A stretch of 64,000 nt of DNA from assembly GCF_002993025.1 (NCBI RefSeq), contig NZ_NXGI01000010.1, positions 62,001 to 126,000 on the forward strand, written 5' to 3'. This document shows, in pieces, positions 1-8,376 of this stretch (position 1 is its first letter; every line of letters begins with the position of its first letter). The position numbers and the translations under genes are program-made. This stretch comes from Arcobacter cryaerophilus gv. crypticus (GTDB taxonomy: Bacteria > Campylobacterota > Campylobacteria > Campylobacterales > Arcobacteraceae). Under the pieces are notes generated by a model. The model was not told where the DNA came from. It did not search any database and saw only the letters and a list, made by a program, of their open reading frames with translations.

Positions 1-2
1 AT

Positions 3-1769
3 GAAAAAGGTTGGCATTATAATATAATTGAAGCCTTAGACCAACCTTGGAAAGGTTATGATGAGGGAAGTGTTGGGCAATATTGGGGAATTTTCACAAC
101 TTCTAGAGCATTGAAATTTCAATTAGCTGGTGAAGTTGAGTTAAATCAATATTGGTTTTATCAAATGATTGCTGCAATTATTATTGGAGCATTATTGACA
201 CTTTTTGGATTAAAAAATCAAAGAGTAAATATTAGCCATGCTTTTGCTTATGCAATTGCTGCTCAAGGTATGGCATTTGGTATTGTAATGGCTGCGATAT
301 ACCCATTTGTAAACTATATGAACTTTGGAATGTGGATTATGTGGGGAATGGGAAGTTTTCTTATGATTCCTCTTGTAATAATAACTTTAGCAAAAGCAAA
401 TGAACTATTTAGAAGCTCGATTGGTATACAACCTTCAAGACTAGTTCCTCTTGATTTAAAATCACAAAATGCACCGCTTGTATCTATTCATGTTCCTGCA
501 TACAAAGAACAACCTCATGTTTTGGCCGAAACTTTAGAGAGTTTATCAAAACTTACATATCCAAACTATGAAGTTTTAGTTATTATAAATAATACTCCTG
601 AAGATTTTTATAAAACCCCAATAAAAGAGCTTTGTGAGAAATTAGGAGATAAGTTTAAATATCTTGATATTAAATGTACTGGATTTAAAGCTGGAGCTTT
701 AAATACGGCTCTTGAATATACTTCAAAAGATGCACAAATTATTGCAGTTATAGATGCTGATTATAAAGTTGAATCGCCTTGGCTTGTAGATTTGGTTCCA
801 CTATTTGATGACCCAAAAGTTGCAATTGTTCAAGCTCCACAAGATCATAGAGATGGTGATGAAAGTATTATAAAAAAAGCTATGAATGCAGAATATGCAG
901 GTTTCTTTGATATTGGTATGGTTGATAGAAATGAAGAAAATGCAATAGTTGTTCATGGAACAATGGTAATGGTAAGACTGAGTGCTATGATGGAAGTTGG
1001 TGGTTGGGGAACTGACACTATTGTTGAAGATAGTGAATTAGGACTTAGACTATTTGAAGCTGGATATATAGCGCACTATACAAATAGAAGATATGGATTT
1101 GGACTTTTACCAGATACTATTGAAGCATTTAAAACTCAAAGACATAGATGGGCTTATGGAGCTATTCAAATTCTTAAGAAACACTGGAGAGAGTTTAAAC
1201 CTAGTTCAAAAAAATTAAGTCCTGCTCAAAAAAATAAATTTGTTACAGGTTGGTTTTTCTGGTTAAGTGATGCTATGGGTCCAGTTATGGCAGTTATGAA
1301 TATTATTTGGGTTCCTGTTATTATCTTTGTTGGTGTTACAATTCCTACAATTCCTCTTACTATTCCTATTATTACAGCGTTTATAGTAAATATTTTGCAT
1401 ACTTTTATACTTTATAGAACAAAAGTAAAAGCTAGTTTTAAAGATATTATTCTTAGCTCTATAGCTTCTATGAGTTTACAATTAATAATATTTAAAGCTG
1501 TATTTGATGGATTTATCAAAGATGGATTACCATTTAAAAGAACAGAAAAAGGTGGAAAAGCTAAAAAAAGTGCTAACCCAATAAAATACGAAACAATTTT
1601 ATGTATTTTACTTTTAACTGCATTTGTATCTTTAATCTACACAAATAAATCTGGGATTACAGAGATTTATGTATTTGCGGCAACAATATTTATTCAAACT
1701 ATTCCTTATATCTCTGCAATTATTATGAGAATATTGGAACTTTACTCTTTAAAAAATCAAAAAGCTTAA
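3..1769 (+). CDS. GH17-GT2 fusion, beta-glucan synthase-like (5' partial)
   Basis: The frame is open to the left edge of the window, so a start around 111 (TTG) would be internal. Residues read from nt 3 (containing EALDQPWKGYDEG and VGQYWGIF) resemble the end of bacterial glycoside hydrolase family 17 domains. They are followed by membrane helices and a processive family-2 glycosyltransferase with VPAYKEQ, a DAD motif, EDSELG and QRHRW, then more helices. Known relatives of this GH17-membrane-GT2 layout include NdvB-type proteins that make beta-1,3-linked glucans. Inference: an inner-membrane UDP-glucose-dependent glucan synthase with a glucan-modifying domain. The product is not determined by sequence. 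The N-terminal part lies outside the window. Confidence 0.82.
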   Translation, partial: EKGWHYNIIEALDQPWKGYDEGSVGQYWGIFTTSRALKFQLAGEVELNQYWFYQMIAAIIIGALLTLFGLKNQRVNISHAFAYAIAAQGMAFGIVMAAIYPFVNYMNFGMWIMWGMGSFLMIPLVIITLAKANELFRSSIGIQPSRLVPLDLKSQNAPLVSIHVPAYKEQPHVLAETLESLSKLTYPNYEVLVIINNTPEDFYKTPIKELCEKLGDKFKYLDIKCTGFKAGALNTALEYTSKDAQIIAVIDADYKVESPWLVDLVPLFDDPKVAIVQAPQDHRDGDESIIKKAMNAEYAGFFDIGMVDRNEENAIVVHGTMVMVRLSAMMEVGGWGTDTIVEDSELGLRLFEAGYIAHYTNRRYGFGLLPDTIEAFKTQRHRWAYGAIQILKKHWREFKPSSKKLSPAQKNKFVTGWFFWLSDAMGPVMAVMNIIWVPVIIFVGVTIPTIPLTIPIITAFIVNILHTFILYRTKVKASFKDIILSSIASMSLQLIIFKAVFDGFIKDGLPFKRTEKGGKAKKSANPIKYETILCILLLTAFVSLIYTNKSGITEIYVFAATIFIQTIPYISAIIMRILELYSLKNQKA

Positions 1770-1779
1770 TAGCTTTTTG
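1758..1779. terminator. bidirectional terminator hairpin
   Basis: A perfect 9-bp stem (CAAAAAGCT/AGCTTTTTG) with a TAAT loop includes the stop codon of the glucan synthase-like gene. It lies between two convergent genes, with T-rich sequence on the right side and A-rich on the left, so it can serve both. Confidence 0.6.
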
Positions 1780-1798
1780 GTTTAAAATAAATCTTTTT

Positions 1799-3424
1799 TT
1801 AATCATATTTATGAAGTCTTAAATCACAACAATGAGTTGCCTCTTCTACTAATAATCTTCCAATTTCAGCATGTGCGTGAACAAATTTTTTAATTTTTAA
1901 ATCATTTAAAATATGTCTTTCTTCTAATGATTCATATTTTAAAATAATATTTGTATCTGGACAATATTTTAGTATTGCATCACATATAAGTATTTTTTCA
2001 TGTGTTTCATTAATAGTTATTATAACACTTGAACTCTCTTCTATTTTTAAAGCTTCCAAAACTGATTTTTTATCTAAGTGACCAAAATATGCTTTATATC
2101 CCATTTTTGTAGCAACTTGAATTTGTCTAAGGTCATTTGAAACAATAACAAAAGGCATATTTCTATCTGATAAATCTCTAGCAACAACTCTTCCTAAAAT
2201 AGAAAAACCGCAAATTATAATATGATTAGTCTCTTTAATAGGCTCTAAATTATCTGATTGATAAATATCAGCTGAAATTAAATTTGATATTTTATAGATA
2301 TTATTTAATAAAAATGGTGTTAAAATCATTGACATAACAGAAATCAAAACCAAAAAATTTGCAGTTTCAACTGGAATAACATTTTGACTCGAAGCAAGGG
2401 TTAAAATAGCAAAAGAGAATTCACCAACTTGGCAAAGTGCAATTGCTGATTTTACAGATGTATTTTTGTCTGATTTTCTTCTAATAATTAAAAATACAAC
2501 CAAGGCTTTTATTATCATTACTAATAAAAATAGACCTATTACTATATGGATATTATTTAAAAAGTATAAAATATCTATTTTTGTTCCAACTGTAAAAAAG
2601 AATGTCCCTAAAAGTAAATCTTTGAAATTTGAAATATCTGATTCAACTTTTATTCTAAATTTTGTATCAGCAATAATCATTCCAGCCAAAAAAGCTCCCA
2701 AAGAGTATGTAAATCCTAAATATTCAGCCAATAAAGATGCACCAATAACAATTGAGAAAACAGCTCCAATAAATAGCTCTTCAAGTCTTGTATTTGATGA
2801 AAATTGAAGCAACCAATCTATTATTCTTTTCCCAAAAAAGAACATAAATACTGTAATAACAGCAGCTGATATAAAAGTATTCAAAATAACTTGCCCAATA
2901 GATAAATTATCATTTGTCAAAAATGAAATCAAAAGTAAAATTGGAATAACTGCTAAATCTTGATAGATTAAAATAGCAGTTGTTCTTTCACCATAAGGAG
3001 TATAAATATCTTTTGAAGATTTTAAATAAGGCAAAACAATTGCAGTTGAAGATAGAGAAAATGCAAAAGCAATTATTATTGAAATTTCTATTGATAAATC
3101 AAAAATAAAGTGAGTAACAGCAAAAATAAGTAATGCACTAATATGAACTTGTAAAAAACCATTTAATAAAAGAATCTCTTTCATCTTTCTAATCTTATCA
3201 AAGCTTATTTCAAGCCCTATTGTAAACATTAGAAAAACTATTCCAAATTCTGCTATTGCATCTAATGATGCTATATTAGCACCTTGAAAATGAAATCCAT
3301 AAGATATTATAATTCCAGTTAATATATAACCTATAATTTGTGAAATACCTAATTTTTTTAAAATTATATTTAAGACAGTTGCTAGAAAAATTGCCATAAA
3401 TAGAGTAAATAAGAAGTGTTCCAT
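1799..3424 (-). CDS. KefB-like monovalent cation:proton antiporter (CPA2) with TrkA-N domain
   Basis: The 541-aa protein has about 12 hydrophobic helices over residues 1-380, typical of the CPA2/Kef Na+/H+ exchanger fold. A Rossmann TrkA-N domain follows from about residue 400 (IIICGFSILGRV). Family members exchange K+ or Na+ for protons across the inner membrane and sense nucleotides through the TrkA-N domain. The exact ion cannot be read from sequence. The start is ATG at 3424, with a TATAAT box about 30 bp upstream. It converges on the glucan synthase-like gene. No TrkA-C domain is evident. Confidence 0.88.
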   Translation of the reverse strand: MEHFLFTLFMAIFLATVLNIILKKLGISQIIGYILTGIIISYGFHFQGANIASLDAIAEFGIVFLMFTIGLEISFDKIRKMKEILLLNGFLQVHISALLIFAVTHFIFDLSIEISIIIAFAFSLSSTAIVLPYLKSSKDIYTPYGERTTAILIYQDLAVIPILLLISFLTNDNLSIGQVILNTFISAAVITVFMFFFGKRIIDWLLQFSSNTRLEELFIGAVFSIVIGASLLAEYLGFTYSLGAFLAGMIIADTKFRIKVESDISNFKDLLLGTFFFTVGTKIDILYFLNNIHIVIGLFLLVMIIKALVVFLIIRRKSDKNTSVKSAIALCQVGEFSFAILTLASSQNVIPVETANFLVLISVMSMILTPFLLNNIYKISNLISADIYQSDNLEPIKETNHIIICGFSILGRVVARDLSDRNMPFVIVSNDLRQIQVATKMGYKAYFGHLDKKSVLEALKIEESSSVIITINETHEKILICDAILKYCPDTNIILKYESLEERHILNDLKIKKFVHAHAEIGRLLVEEATHCCDLRLHKYD

Positions 3425-3451
3425 TGTGATTTCTTTCTTTAAAAATGTTGG

Positions 3452-3457
3452 ATTATA
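3452..3457 (-). promoter_or_regulatory. -10 box of the KefB-like gene
   Basis: On the minus strand the sequence reads TGATATAATCC after a T-rich run. The same extended -10 (TGATATAATCC) occurs before ribBA, and TGATATAATTC before acnB. It is placed 27-33 nt before the ATG. Confidence 0.6.
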
Positions 3458-4366
3458 TCAGTTTTTTTTAAAAAAAATTAGATTTTTAAGAGCTTTTTCT
3501 TCACTTTCTACTAAAAATTCATCTACATTTTCTAATTTTTCTAAAAACTCAAAATTTGGCGCTTCTTCTTTAAATATATCTATTAAAAAATTACTACTTA
3601 AAAATGGATCATTTAAACAAGCTAAAACTATTCCACCTATTGGTAATATCAAATCAAGCTTTTTTATAATCTTAATATAGTCACTAGTAGCAACAAATGA
3701 GCCTTTTTGAAAAGATGGAGGATCTATTATAACAATATCATAAGGTGACATTTTTTTAATTTTACCAAATGATTTTAAAATATTATGTGGTAAAAATTTT
3801 ACATTTTCTGTATCTAAATGATTTATATGATGATTTATTCGCCCAATAGATAAACTAGCTTTTGACATATCAATATTTATTACACTTGAAGCTTTACCAC
3901 TTATACAAACTACGCTAAAAGCACAAGTATATGAGAAAAGATTTAAAACGTTTTTATCTTTGCAAATAGATTTTATATACTCTCTACCTTTTTTCATATC
4001 TAAAAATAAACCAATATTTCGATTTTTAAAATCTATTTTATATTTTAATCCATTTTCAACTACAAAAAAATCTTCTACAATCTCTCCATAAATAACTTCA
4101 TAAAAATCTTTTTCTTTATATTTTCTTTGAATAATAAAATTCGTAAAAGCACTATTTTTTGAAATAATTTCTAAATTATTTATAATTTCTTTTTCATCAA
4201 AACTCTCTTCAAAAAAAGTTGCAAAGAGAGTATTATCAAAACTATCAACACTTAAATATGAAAAATTATCATAAAAGTTCCCACGACCATGAAAAACTCT
4301 TTTTACTTCATTTGTTCTATTTTCCAAATTTTTCTCTATAATATTTTTTAAATCTTCTATAATCAT
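3458..4366 (-). CDS. class I SAM-dependent methyltransferase, RlmI/RlmK-like
   Basis: The 302-aa protein has an AdoMet-binding region (VLNLFSYTCAFSV) followed by the IIDPPSF motif of the RlmI/RlmK/RlmL group, which methylates 23S rRNA. E. coli RlmI is about 396 aa and carries an N-terminal PUA domain. That domain is not recognisable here, so substrate identity (rRNA cytosine C5) is inferred only from the catalytic domain. The ATG at 4366 follows AGAGG with good spacing. Its stop lies 34 bp from the KefB-like start on the same strand; the antiporter has its own -10 within this tail. Confidence 0.75.
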   Translation of the reverse strand: MIIEDLKNIIEKNLENRTNEVKRVFHGRGNFYDNFSYLSVDSFDNTLFATFFEESFDEKEIINNLEIISKNSAFTNFIIQRKYKEKDFYEVIYGEIVEDFFVVENGLKYKIDFKNRNIGLFLDMKKGREYIKSICKDKNVLNLFSYTCAFSVVCISGKASSVINIDMSKASLSIGRINHHINHLDTENVKFLPHNILKSFGKIKKMSPYDIVIIDPPSFQKGSFVATSDYIKIIKKLDLILPIGGIVLACLNDPFLSSNFLIDIFKEEAPNFEFLEKLENVDEFLVESEEKALKNLIFFKKN

Positions 4367-4462
4367 TTGACCTCTATATTTAATATTTTAAAAATATTAT
4401 TGAAATTGTATTTTTTATTTTTATTACACTAAGAATTATATATTTTGTAATTTTCAAAAAGT

Positions 4463-4490
4463 AAAAAGTAAGCTATAAAGCCTACTTTTT
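4463..4490 (-). terminator. terminator of the acyltransferase gene
   Basis: Arms AAAAAGTAAGC and GCCTACTTTTT (one mismatch, 6-nt loop) lie just downstream of the minus-strand stop codon at 4500. The minus-strand reading continues into T-rich sequence. Confidence 0.5.
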
Positions 4491-4499
4491 TATATATTT

Positions 4500-5666
4500 T
4501 TATTTAGTAATTTTATCTACAAAATTACTAACAGGAGTTACTAGTCTTTGAAGAATCATACTTACTAAAATAAATGCAACCAACCAAGCAATAACAGCAG
4601 CCCAAGCTGGAAGATATACAAAGAAAATATCATATTTTGCCATTAGTGGCCAGTGAATTAAATAAACTTCATAAGAGTAAACTCCATACATAGTTAAAAA
4701 TTTACTATCAACTTTTTTAAGTATAAAAATCACTGTAAATGCTAGCATTATTACAATTGACATTATTTGTTCTACAAAAAAACCTTCACCTAAAATAGCA
4801 GTTAAAGCAGGCCATGAACCAGCACCTGTTCTTTGTGATACATAAAATACAATAGCAAACATAATAAAAATAATAATATATTTCATATCTTTAGAGTTGT
4901 CTCTGAAATCTTTAATATATTCTATAAATCTATTTTTTTCACCCTCTTTTACTTGTAAAAGCCAAGCTAAAAGAATACCCATAGAAAAAGCAACAGTATG
5001 AAGTCTATGAAGCCAGTTACTTCCTAAATCAAAGATATTAAAAGTTCCAATAATTGTAGCAATAACTGCTAAAATAATTGCGCTTAACCATGGCTTATCT
5101 TTAAAAAATACCAATGGATACAAAAGATAAAACATAATCATCCATGTAATATACCAAAATGGAGAGTTTACATCACCAAAACCATCTGCTGTTGGGAAAA
5201 ATCCTAGCATAGATTTTATAATATATCCTACAGAGTAAGTTTTATCCATAAATATTGCATCTGCGATAAACATAATAATTAAAGCAATCCAAAATGGAAT
5301 AAAGATTTTTATAACTCTTTTTTTATAAAAATCAACTGTCTTCATAGGTCTTTTAAGCATTCCTACTGTAAGACCAAATCCTGACATAAATAAGAATAAA
5401 TCAACTCCAACTCCAGCAATTATAGAAAGTGGAAATAAGAATTCAGCATTTGTAACTTTCATATATGCGAAGTGAGCAAACACAACTGTTAAAATTCCAA
5501 GACCTTTTAGCTCATTTGTAACAGAAATTGGAAAAACATCACTATGAGTTGATTGTTTTAAAGTAGTAAACAAAACCAATATTGCAAAAGCAATAACAAC
5601 AAAAGTAGATAACTGAAGACTAGTAAATGATACAACATCATTTGCAAGTGTAATAGGACCCATCAT
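4500..5666 (-). CDS. acyltransferase family 3 (OafA/YrhL-like) membrane protein
   Basis: The 388-aa polytopic protein has about 10 helices. It carries ELKGLGILTVVFAHF near residue 50, matching the region of acyltransferase-3 proteins where the R/K-x10-H motif sits, and later PFWYITW. These enzymes O-acylate extracellular polysaccharides, lipids or peptidoglycan from the inner membrane. A stretch of about 40 residues before that motif is unusually long for the family and includes one extra helix. Two ATGs (5666, 5663) follow a GGGGG tract. The acylated substrate is unknown. It is monocistronic, with a decayed pseudogene upstream. Confidence 0.8.
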   Translation of the reverse strand: MMGPITLANDVVSFTSLQLSTFVVIAFAILVLFTTLKQSTHSDVFPISVTNELKGLGILTVVFAHFAYMKVTNAEFLFPLSIIAGVGVDLFLFMSGFGLTVGMLKRPMKTVDFYKKRVIKIFIPFWIALIIMFIADAIFMDKTYSVGYIIKSMLGFFPTADGFGDVNSPFWYITWMIMFYLLYPLVFFKDKPWLSAIILAVIATIIGTFNIFDLGSNWLHRLHTVAFSMGILLAWLLQVKEGEKNRFIEYIKDFRDNSKDMKYIIIFIMFAIVFYVSQRTGAGSWPALTAILGEGFFVEQIMSIVIMLAFTVIFILKKVDSKFLTMYGVYSYEVYLIHWPLMAKYDIFFVYLPAWAAVIAWLVAFILVSMILQRLVTPVSNFVDKITK

Positions 5667-5787
5667 TTTATAAATTCCCCCTAATAAATTTTAAATTAAC
5701 AAAAGATTTAATACCTTTTTTAAAATTGTGCGGATTTTACCTAATCTTAAATTAATAAAAAGTTAATAAATTATTCTTTTTATTTAT

Positions 5788-5928
5788 TTAAAGAACAATG
5801 AGAGCCTGTGTTAAAAAAATATGATTTATTTTATAGGCTTTAGTAGTGTCATTTGAGATTTGAAAAGAAGTAGTACCAAAATTCTTTGATTTATTGCCAC
5901 TACTTCCGAGTATTTTTAGATAATTCAT
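5788..5928 (-). pseudogene. remnant of a metallo-beta-lactamase-fold (cyclic-nucleotide phosphodiesterase-like) gene
   Basis: An intact start (ATG at 5928 preceded by AGGGA) opens a 46-aa frame beginning MNYLKILGSSGNKSKN and continuing FGTTSFQISNDT, then INHIFLT. This is the N-terminal pattern of small metallo-beta-lactamase phosphodiesterases, where a segment ending in HIFLTHSHxDH is expected. Here the residues between NDT and KINHIFLT are missing, and the HxHxDH site is broken: a +1 shift at about 5809 would read S-H next. The frame stops at 5788. I infer a gene decayed by internal deletion plus frameshift. The rest of the 5667-5986 gap holds only weak inverted repeats (5867-5874 with 5899-5906). 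Confidence 0.6.
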
Positions 5929-5986
5929 AAGCATTCCCTAATTTAGATTATAAATTATTGTATCAAAATTAGGTTTAATTTTAAAA

Positions 5987-7153
5987 TTATTTTTCTACAA
6001 ACTCTTTGATTCTATTTATTCCATCTTCTATAGCTTTCATACTTGTAGCAAAAGATAATCTAACATATCCTTCCATTCCAAAAGCAAGCCCAGGAACAAG
6101 TGCAACTCCTTTACTTTCCAGTAAATCAGCACAAAATTTCATAGAGTCATTTGAATATTTTTTAATATTTATAAATAGATAAAAAGCACCATCTGGGTCA
6201 TAACAAGATAGTTTAGGAATATTATTTATAGCTTCTACTGCATAATTTTTTCTTTTCTCAAACTCAACTCTCATCATCTCAATATCTTTATCTGCTTCAC
6301 CTTCTAAAGCTACAATTGCGGCATATTGAGTCATAGAATTTACATTTGATGTAACTTGCCCTTGAAGTTTTGACATAGCTTTTGCAAGTGTAGAATTTGG
6401 ACATGCAACATATCCAAATCTCCAACCAGTCATTGCAACAGATTTACTTAGACCATTTATTGTAACTGTTCTATTATACATATCTTCGCTAACTTCAGCA
6501 GTTGCAGTGAATTTTTTACCTTTATATATTAGTTTTTCATACATTTCATCTGATAAAACTACAATATTTGTACCTTTTAAAACTTCACCAATAGCCAATA
6601 ATTCATCTTTTGAATAAATTGAACCAGTTGGATTTGAAGGAGAATTCAACATTAAAATCTTTGTTTTTGGTGTAATTTTCTCTTTTAATTGTTTTGCTGT
6701 AATTTTAAATTCCGTACTCTCATCTGTCTCAATAAATACAGGAACTCCACCACTGTAAACAACTAATTCAGGATATGTAACCCAATATGGACTAGGAATT
6801 ATAACTTCATCACCTTCATCAATTAGTGCTTGAGCTAGATTAAATAAAGAGTGTTTAGCTCCATTACTTATTACAATTTTATCTAGCGTATAATCTAAAT
6901 TGTGGTCTTTCTTTAACTTATTAATAATTGCTTGTTTAGTTTCTTTAATACCCTCAACTGCTGTATATTTAGTTTTTCCTTCATTTATTGCTTTAATAGC
7001 TGCATCTTTTACAACTTGTGGCGTATCAAAATCAGGTTCTCCTGCACTAAAACTTAGAATATCTTTACCAGCAGCTTTTAAATCATTTGCTAAAGCTGTT
7101 ATAGATAAAGTAAGTGAAGGAGCTAATTTCTCCATTCTATTTGCAATTTTCAT
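5987..7153 (-). CDS. aspC: pyridoxal-phosphate aminotransferase class I/II (aspartate aminotransferase)
   Basis: The 388-aa protein matches the AspC/AAT-I fold: SFSAGEPDFDTP near the N-terminus, SNGAKHSL, NSPSNPTG, the PLP lysine in NGLSKSVAMTGWRFGY and the C-terminal RLSFA substrate arginine. It transfers the amino group between aspartate and 2-oxoglutarate, and related substrates are possible. The start is ATG at 7153, eight bases after GAGGA. A TTG five codons upstream overlaps that ribosome-binding site and is unlikely. Confidence is high for family, moderate for exact substrate. Confidence 0.9.
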   Translation of the reverse strand: MKIANRMEKLAPSLTLSITALANDLKAAGKDILSFSAGEPDFDTPQVVKDAAIKAINEGKTKYTAVEGIKETKQAIINKLKKDHNLDYTLDKIVISNGAKHSLFNLAQALIDEGDEVIIPSPYWVTYPELVVYSGGVPVFIETDESTEFKITAKQLKEKITPKTKILMLNSPSNPTGSIYSKDELLAIGEVLKGTNIVVLSDEMYEKLIYKGKKFTATAEVSEDMYNRTVTINGLSKSVAMTGWRFGYVACPNSTLAKAMSKLQGQVTSNVNSMTQYAAIVALEGEADKDIEMMRVEFEKRKNYAVEAINNIPKLSCYDPDGAFYLFINIKKYSNDSMKFCADLLESKGVALVPGLAFGMEGYVRLSFATSMKAIEDGINRIKEFVEK

Positions 7154-7191
7154 AATAGTTTTCCTCAATTAAATTATCATTACACTTATGG

Positions 7192-7197
7192 TATAAT
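7192..7197 (+). promoter_or_regulatory. -10 box (TATAAT) of the YgjP-like gene
   Basis: A perfect TATAAT lies 38 bp before the TTG start, in the 80-bp divergent gap with aspC. AAAGG follows at the expected place before the TTG. Confidence 0.6.
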
Positions 7198-7235
7198 TGG
7201 GCGGATTTTATCTAAATTTTACTTAAAGGTTTTTT

Positions 7236-7829
7236 TTGAATTTTGAAATTAATTTGAATAATAGTGTAATAAGTGTTGAATTACATAATAAAAAGCATAT
7301 AAAACATTGCTATTTAAGAATTTTGAGAAAAGATTTATTACAAATAAAAGCAAATAGATATTTTACAATTTATGATGCAAAAGATTTGATAGATAGAAAA
7401 AAAGATTGGATAATAGAAAATATAAAAAAAGTTGAAAATAAAACACTAGAAGATGGTTATTTTTTATATTTGGGAGAAAAAAGACTTTTAACTGATTTTT
7501 CTATAAAAAATCTTGATAGTTTTTATAAAAAAGAGATTGATAGTTTTATTTCTACTTTTATTGAAAAATATTCAAATTTAATGCAACTATTTCCAACAAA
7601 AATCTCTTATAGAAAAAATAAAAGAACTTGGGGTTCTTGTAACTATAAAAATGAGCTAAACTTTAATATCTTGCTTATGAAATTTCCACTTTATATTATG
7701 GAATATATTGTTATTCACGAACTAGCTCATATAAAACATAAAAACCATTCAAAAAGATTTTGGGACTTAGTTGAGAAATACTCTCCAAATTATAAAGAGA
7801 TAGAAAAAATATTTAAAACTCTTTTATAA
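7236..7829 (+). CDS. YgjP-like (DUF45, M48-type fold) metallopeptidase
   Basis: The 197-aa protein ends in a zinc site IVIHELAHIKHKNHSKRFW, giving HExxH plus a distal histidine as in the YgjP/DUF45 family. RTWGSCN before it is also family-typical. Members are cytosolic proteins of uncertain substrate, often annotated as SprT-like or M48-like. It starts with TTG at 7236, seven bases after AAAGG. No ATG is available before the conserved region. It converges one base from the downstream minus-strand gene. Function beyond zinc-dependent hydrolase is not known. Confidence 0.78.
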   Translation: MNFEINLNNSVISVELHNKKHIKHCYLRILRKDLLQIKANRYFTIYDAKDLIDRKKDWIIENIKKVENKTLEDGYFLYLGEKRLLTDFSIKNLDSFYKKEIDSFISTFIEKYSNLMQLFPTKISYRKNKRTWGSCNYKNELNFNILLMKFPLYIMEYIVIHELAHIKHKNHSKRFWDLVEKYSPNYKEIEKIFKTLL

Positions 7830-7830
7830 T

Positions 7831-8271
7831 TTAGACATTACTTTGATTATTTGAATTTTTTATAATATCTCTTATATCTTCAAATTTTTTAAATAATCTT
7901 TCATCTTTTGCCCTATTTTCAAAAATTCCAACACTTTTTTCTGTATATTTTTCATCTATAATTTGATTGTTTTTTCTAAGTAAATTATCAACACTATTTG
8001 ATACAAAAAAAACAAAATTTGAAACATCTTTTATATCTGCCATTTTTAAAAGAGCTTTTAGTGTATCTTTGTTGTGTTCGAATTCAACTTTGAAAAGTTG
8101 GTGTGTTAACACAAAATGCATAGTTTGATTTTTTATATAAACAAACTTTATGCCACTTTTTAATTTTAAAGGTAGTATATTTACAAATCTTTTTATTTCT
8201 AAAAAGATATTTAATTTATCATAAGAGGGATTATTTGTAATATGATTAAGAATTTCGTTAATATTTTTCAT
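7831..8271 (-). CDS. conserved hypothetical protein, possibly DUF721/DciA-like
   Basis: This 146-aa protein of unknown function has no signal peptide or membrane segment. The central part (LPLKLKSGIKFVYIKNQTMHFV then HQLFKVEF) resembles the short DUF721/DciA-like proteins of Campylobacterota, which in other bacteria help load the replicative helicase. I cannot confirm this by sight. The C-terminal 40 residues are charged and probably flexible. The start (ATG at 8271) overlaps the start region of the divergent small lipoprotein gene by 30 nt. No strong ribosome-binding site is visible. Confidence 0.55.
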   Translation of the reverse strand: MKNINEILNHITNNPSYDKLNIFLEIKRFVNILPLKLKSGIKFVYIKNQTMHFVLTHQLFKVEFEHNKDTLKALLKMADIKDVSNFVFFVSNSVDNLLRKNNQIIDEKYTEKSVGIFENRAKDERLFKKFEDIRDIIKNSNNQSNV

Positions 8272-8376
8272 GCTTTTATTATAGCAGGAGTTTTATTTAG
8301 TTTTAGTGGTTGCGGTTTTAAAGCTAATCCAGTTTACAAACCAAGCGACAAACAAGAAACAACACAACAACAATGA
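8242..8376 (+). CDS. small LptM-like lipoprotein (44 aa)
   Basis: ATG at 8242 after AGAGG opens a 44-aa frame: a hydrophobic signal segment, lipobox FSGC with Cys24, then GFKANPVYKP and a Q-rich tail. The CG-K--P-Y-P pattern right after the lipid-carrying cysteine resembles LptM (YifL), an outer-membrane lipoprotein that helps LptD maturation. The gene overlaps nadB (ATGA at 8373-8376), so translation is probably coupled. It also overlaps the divergent gene at 8271 by 30 nt. It is short enough to be missed by gene callers. The LptM assignment is tentative. Confidence 0.66.
   Translation: MIKNFVNIFHAFIIAGVLFSFSGCGFKANPVYKPSDKQETTQQQ

Noticed and set aside
111-113. TTG start of the glucan synthase-like gene
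   Set aside because: The frame is open upstream to the window edge and encodes GH17-like residues, with no ribosome-binding site before the TTG.
2466-2807. 113-aa open frame on the plus strand inside the KefB-like gene
   Set aside because: It is antisense to a well-supported gene, has no ribosome-binding site and shows no recognisable protein pattern. The same applies to the other open frames opposite uvrA, acnB, metG, pckA and tsdA.
5800-5906. Possible insertion-sequence ends (GAGCCTGTGTTAAAA and short inverted repeats)
   Set aside because: No transposase remnant and no convincing terminal repeats or target duplication. The stretch is better explained as part of a decayed phosphodiesterase-like gene.
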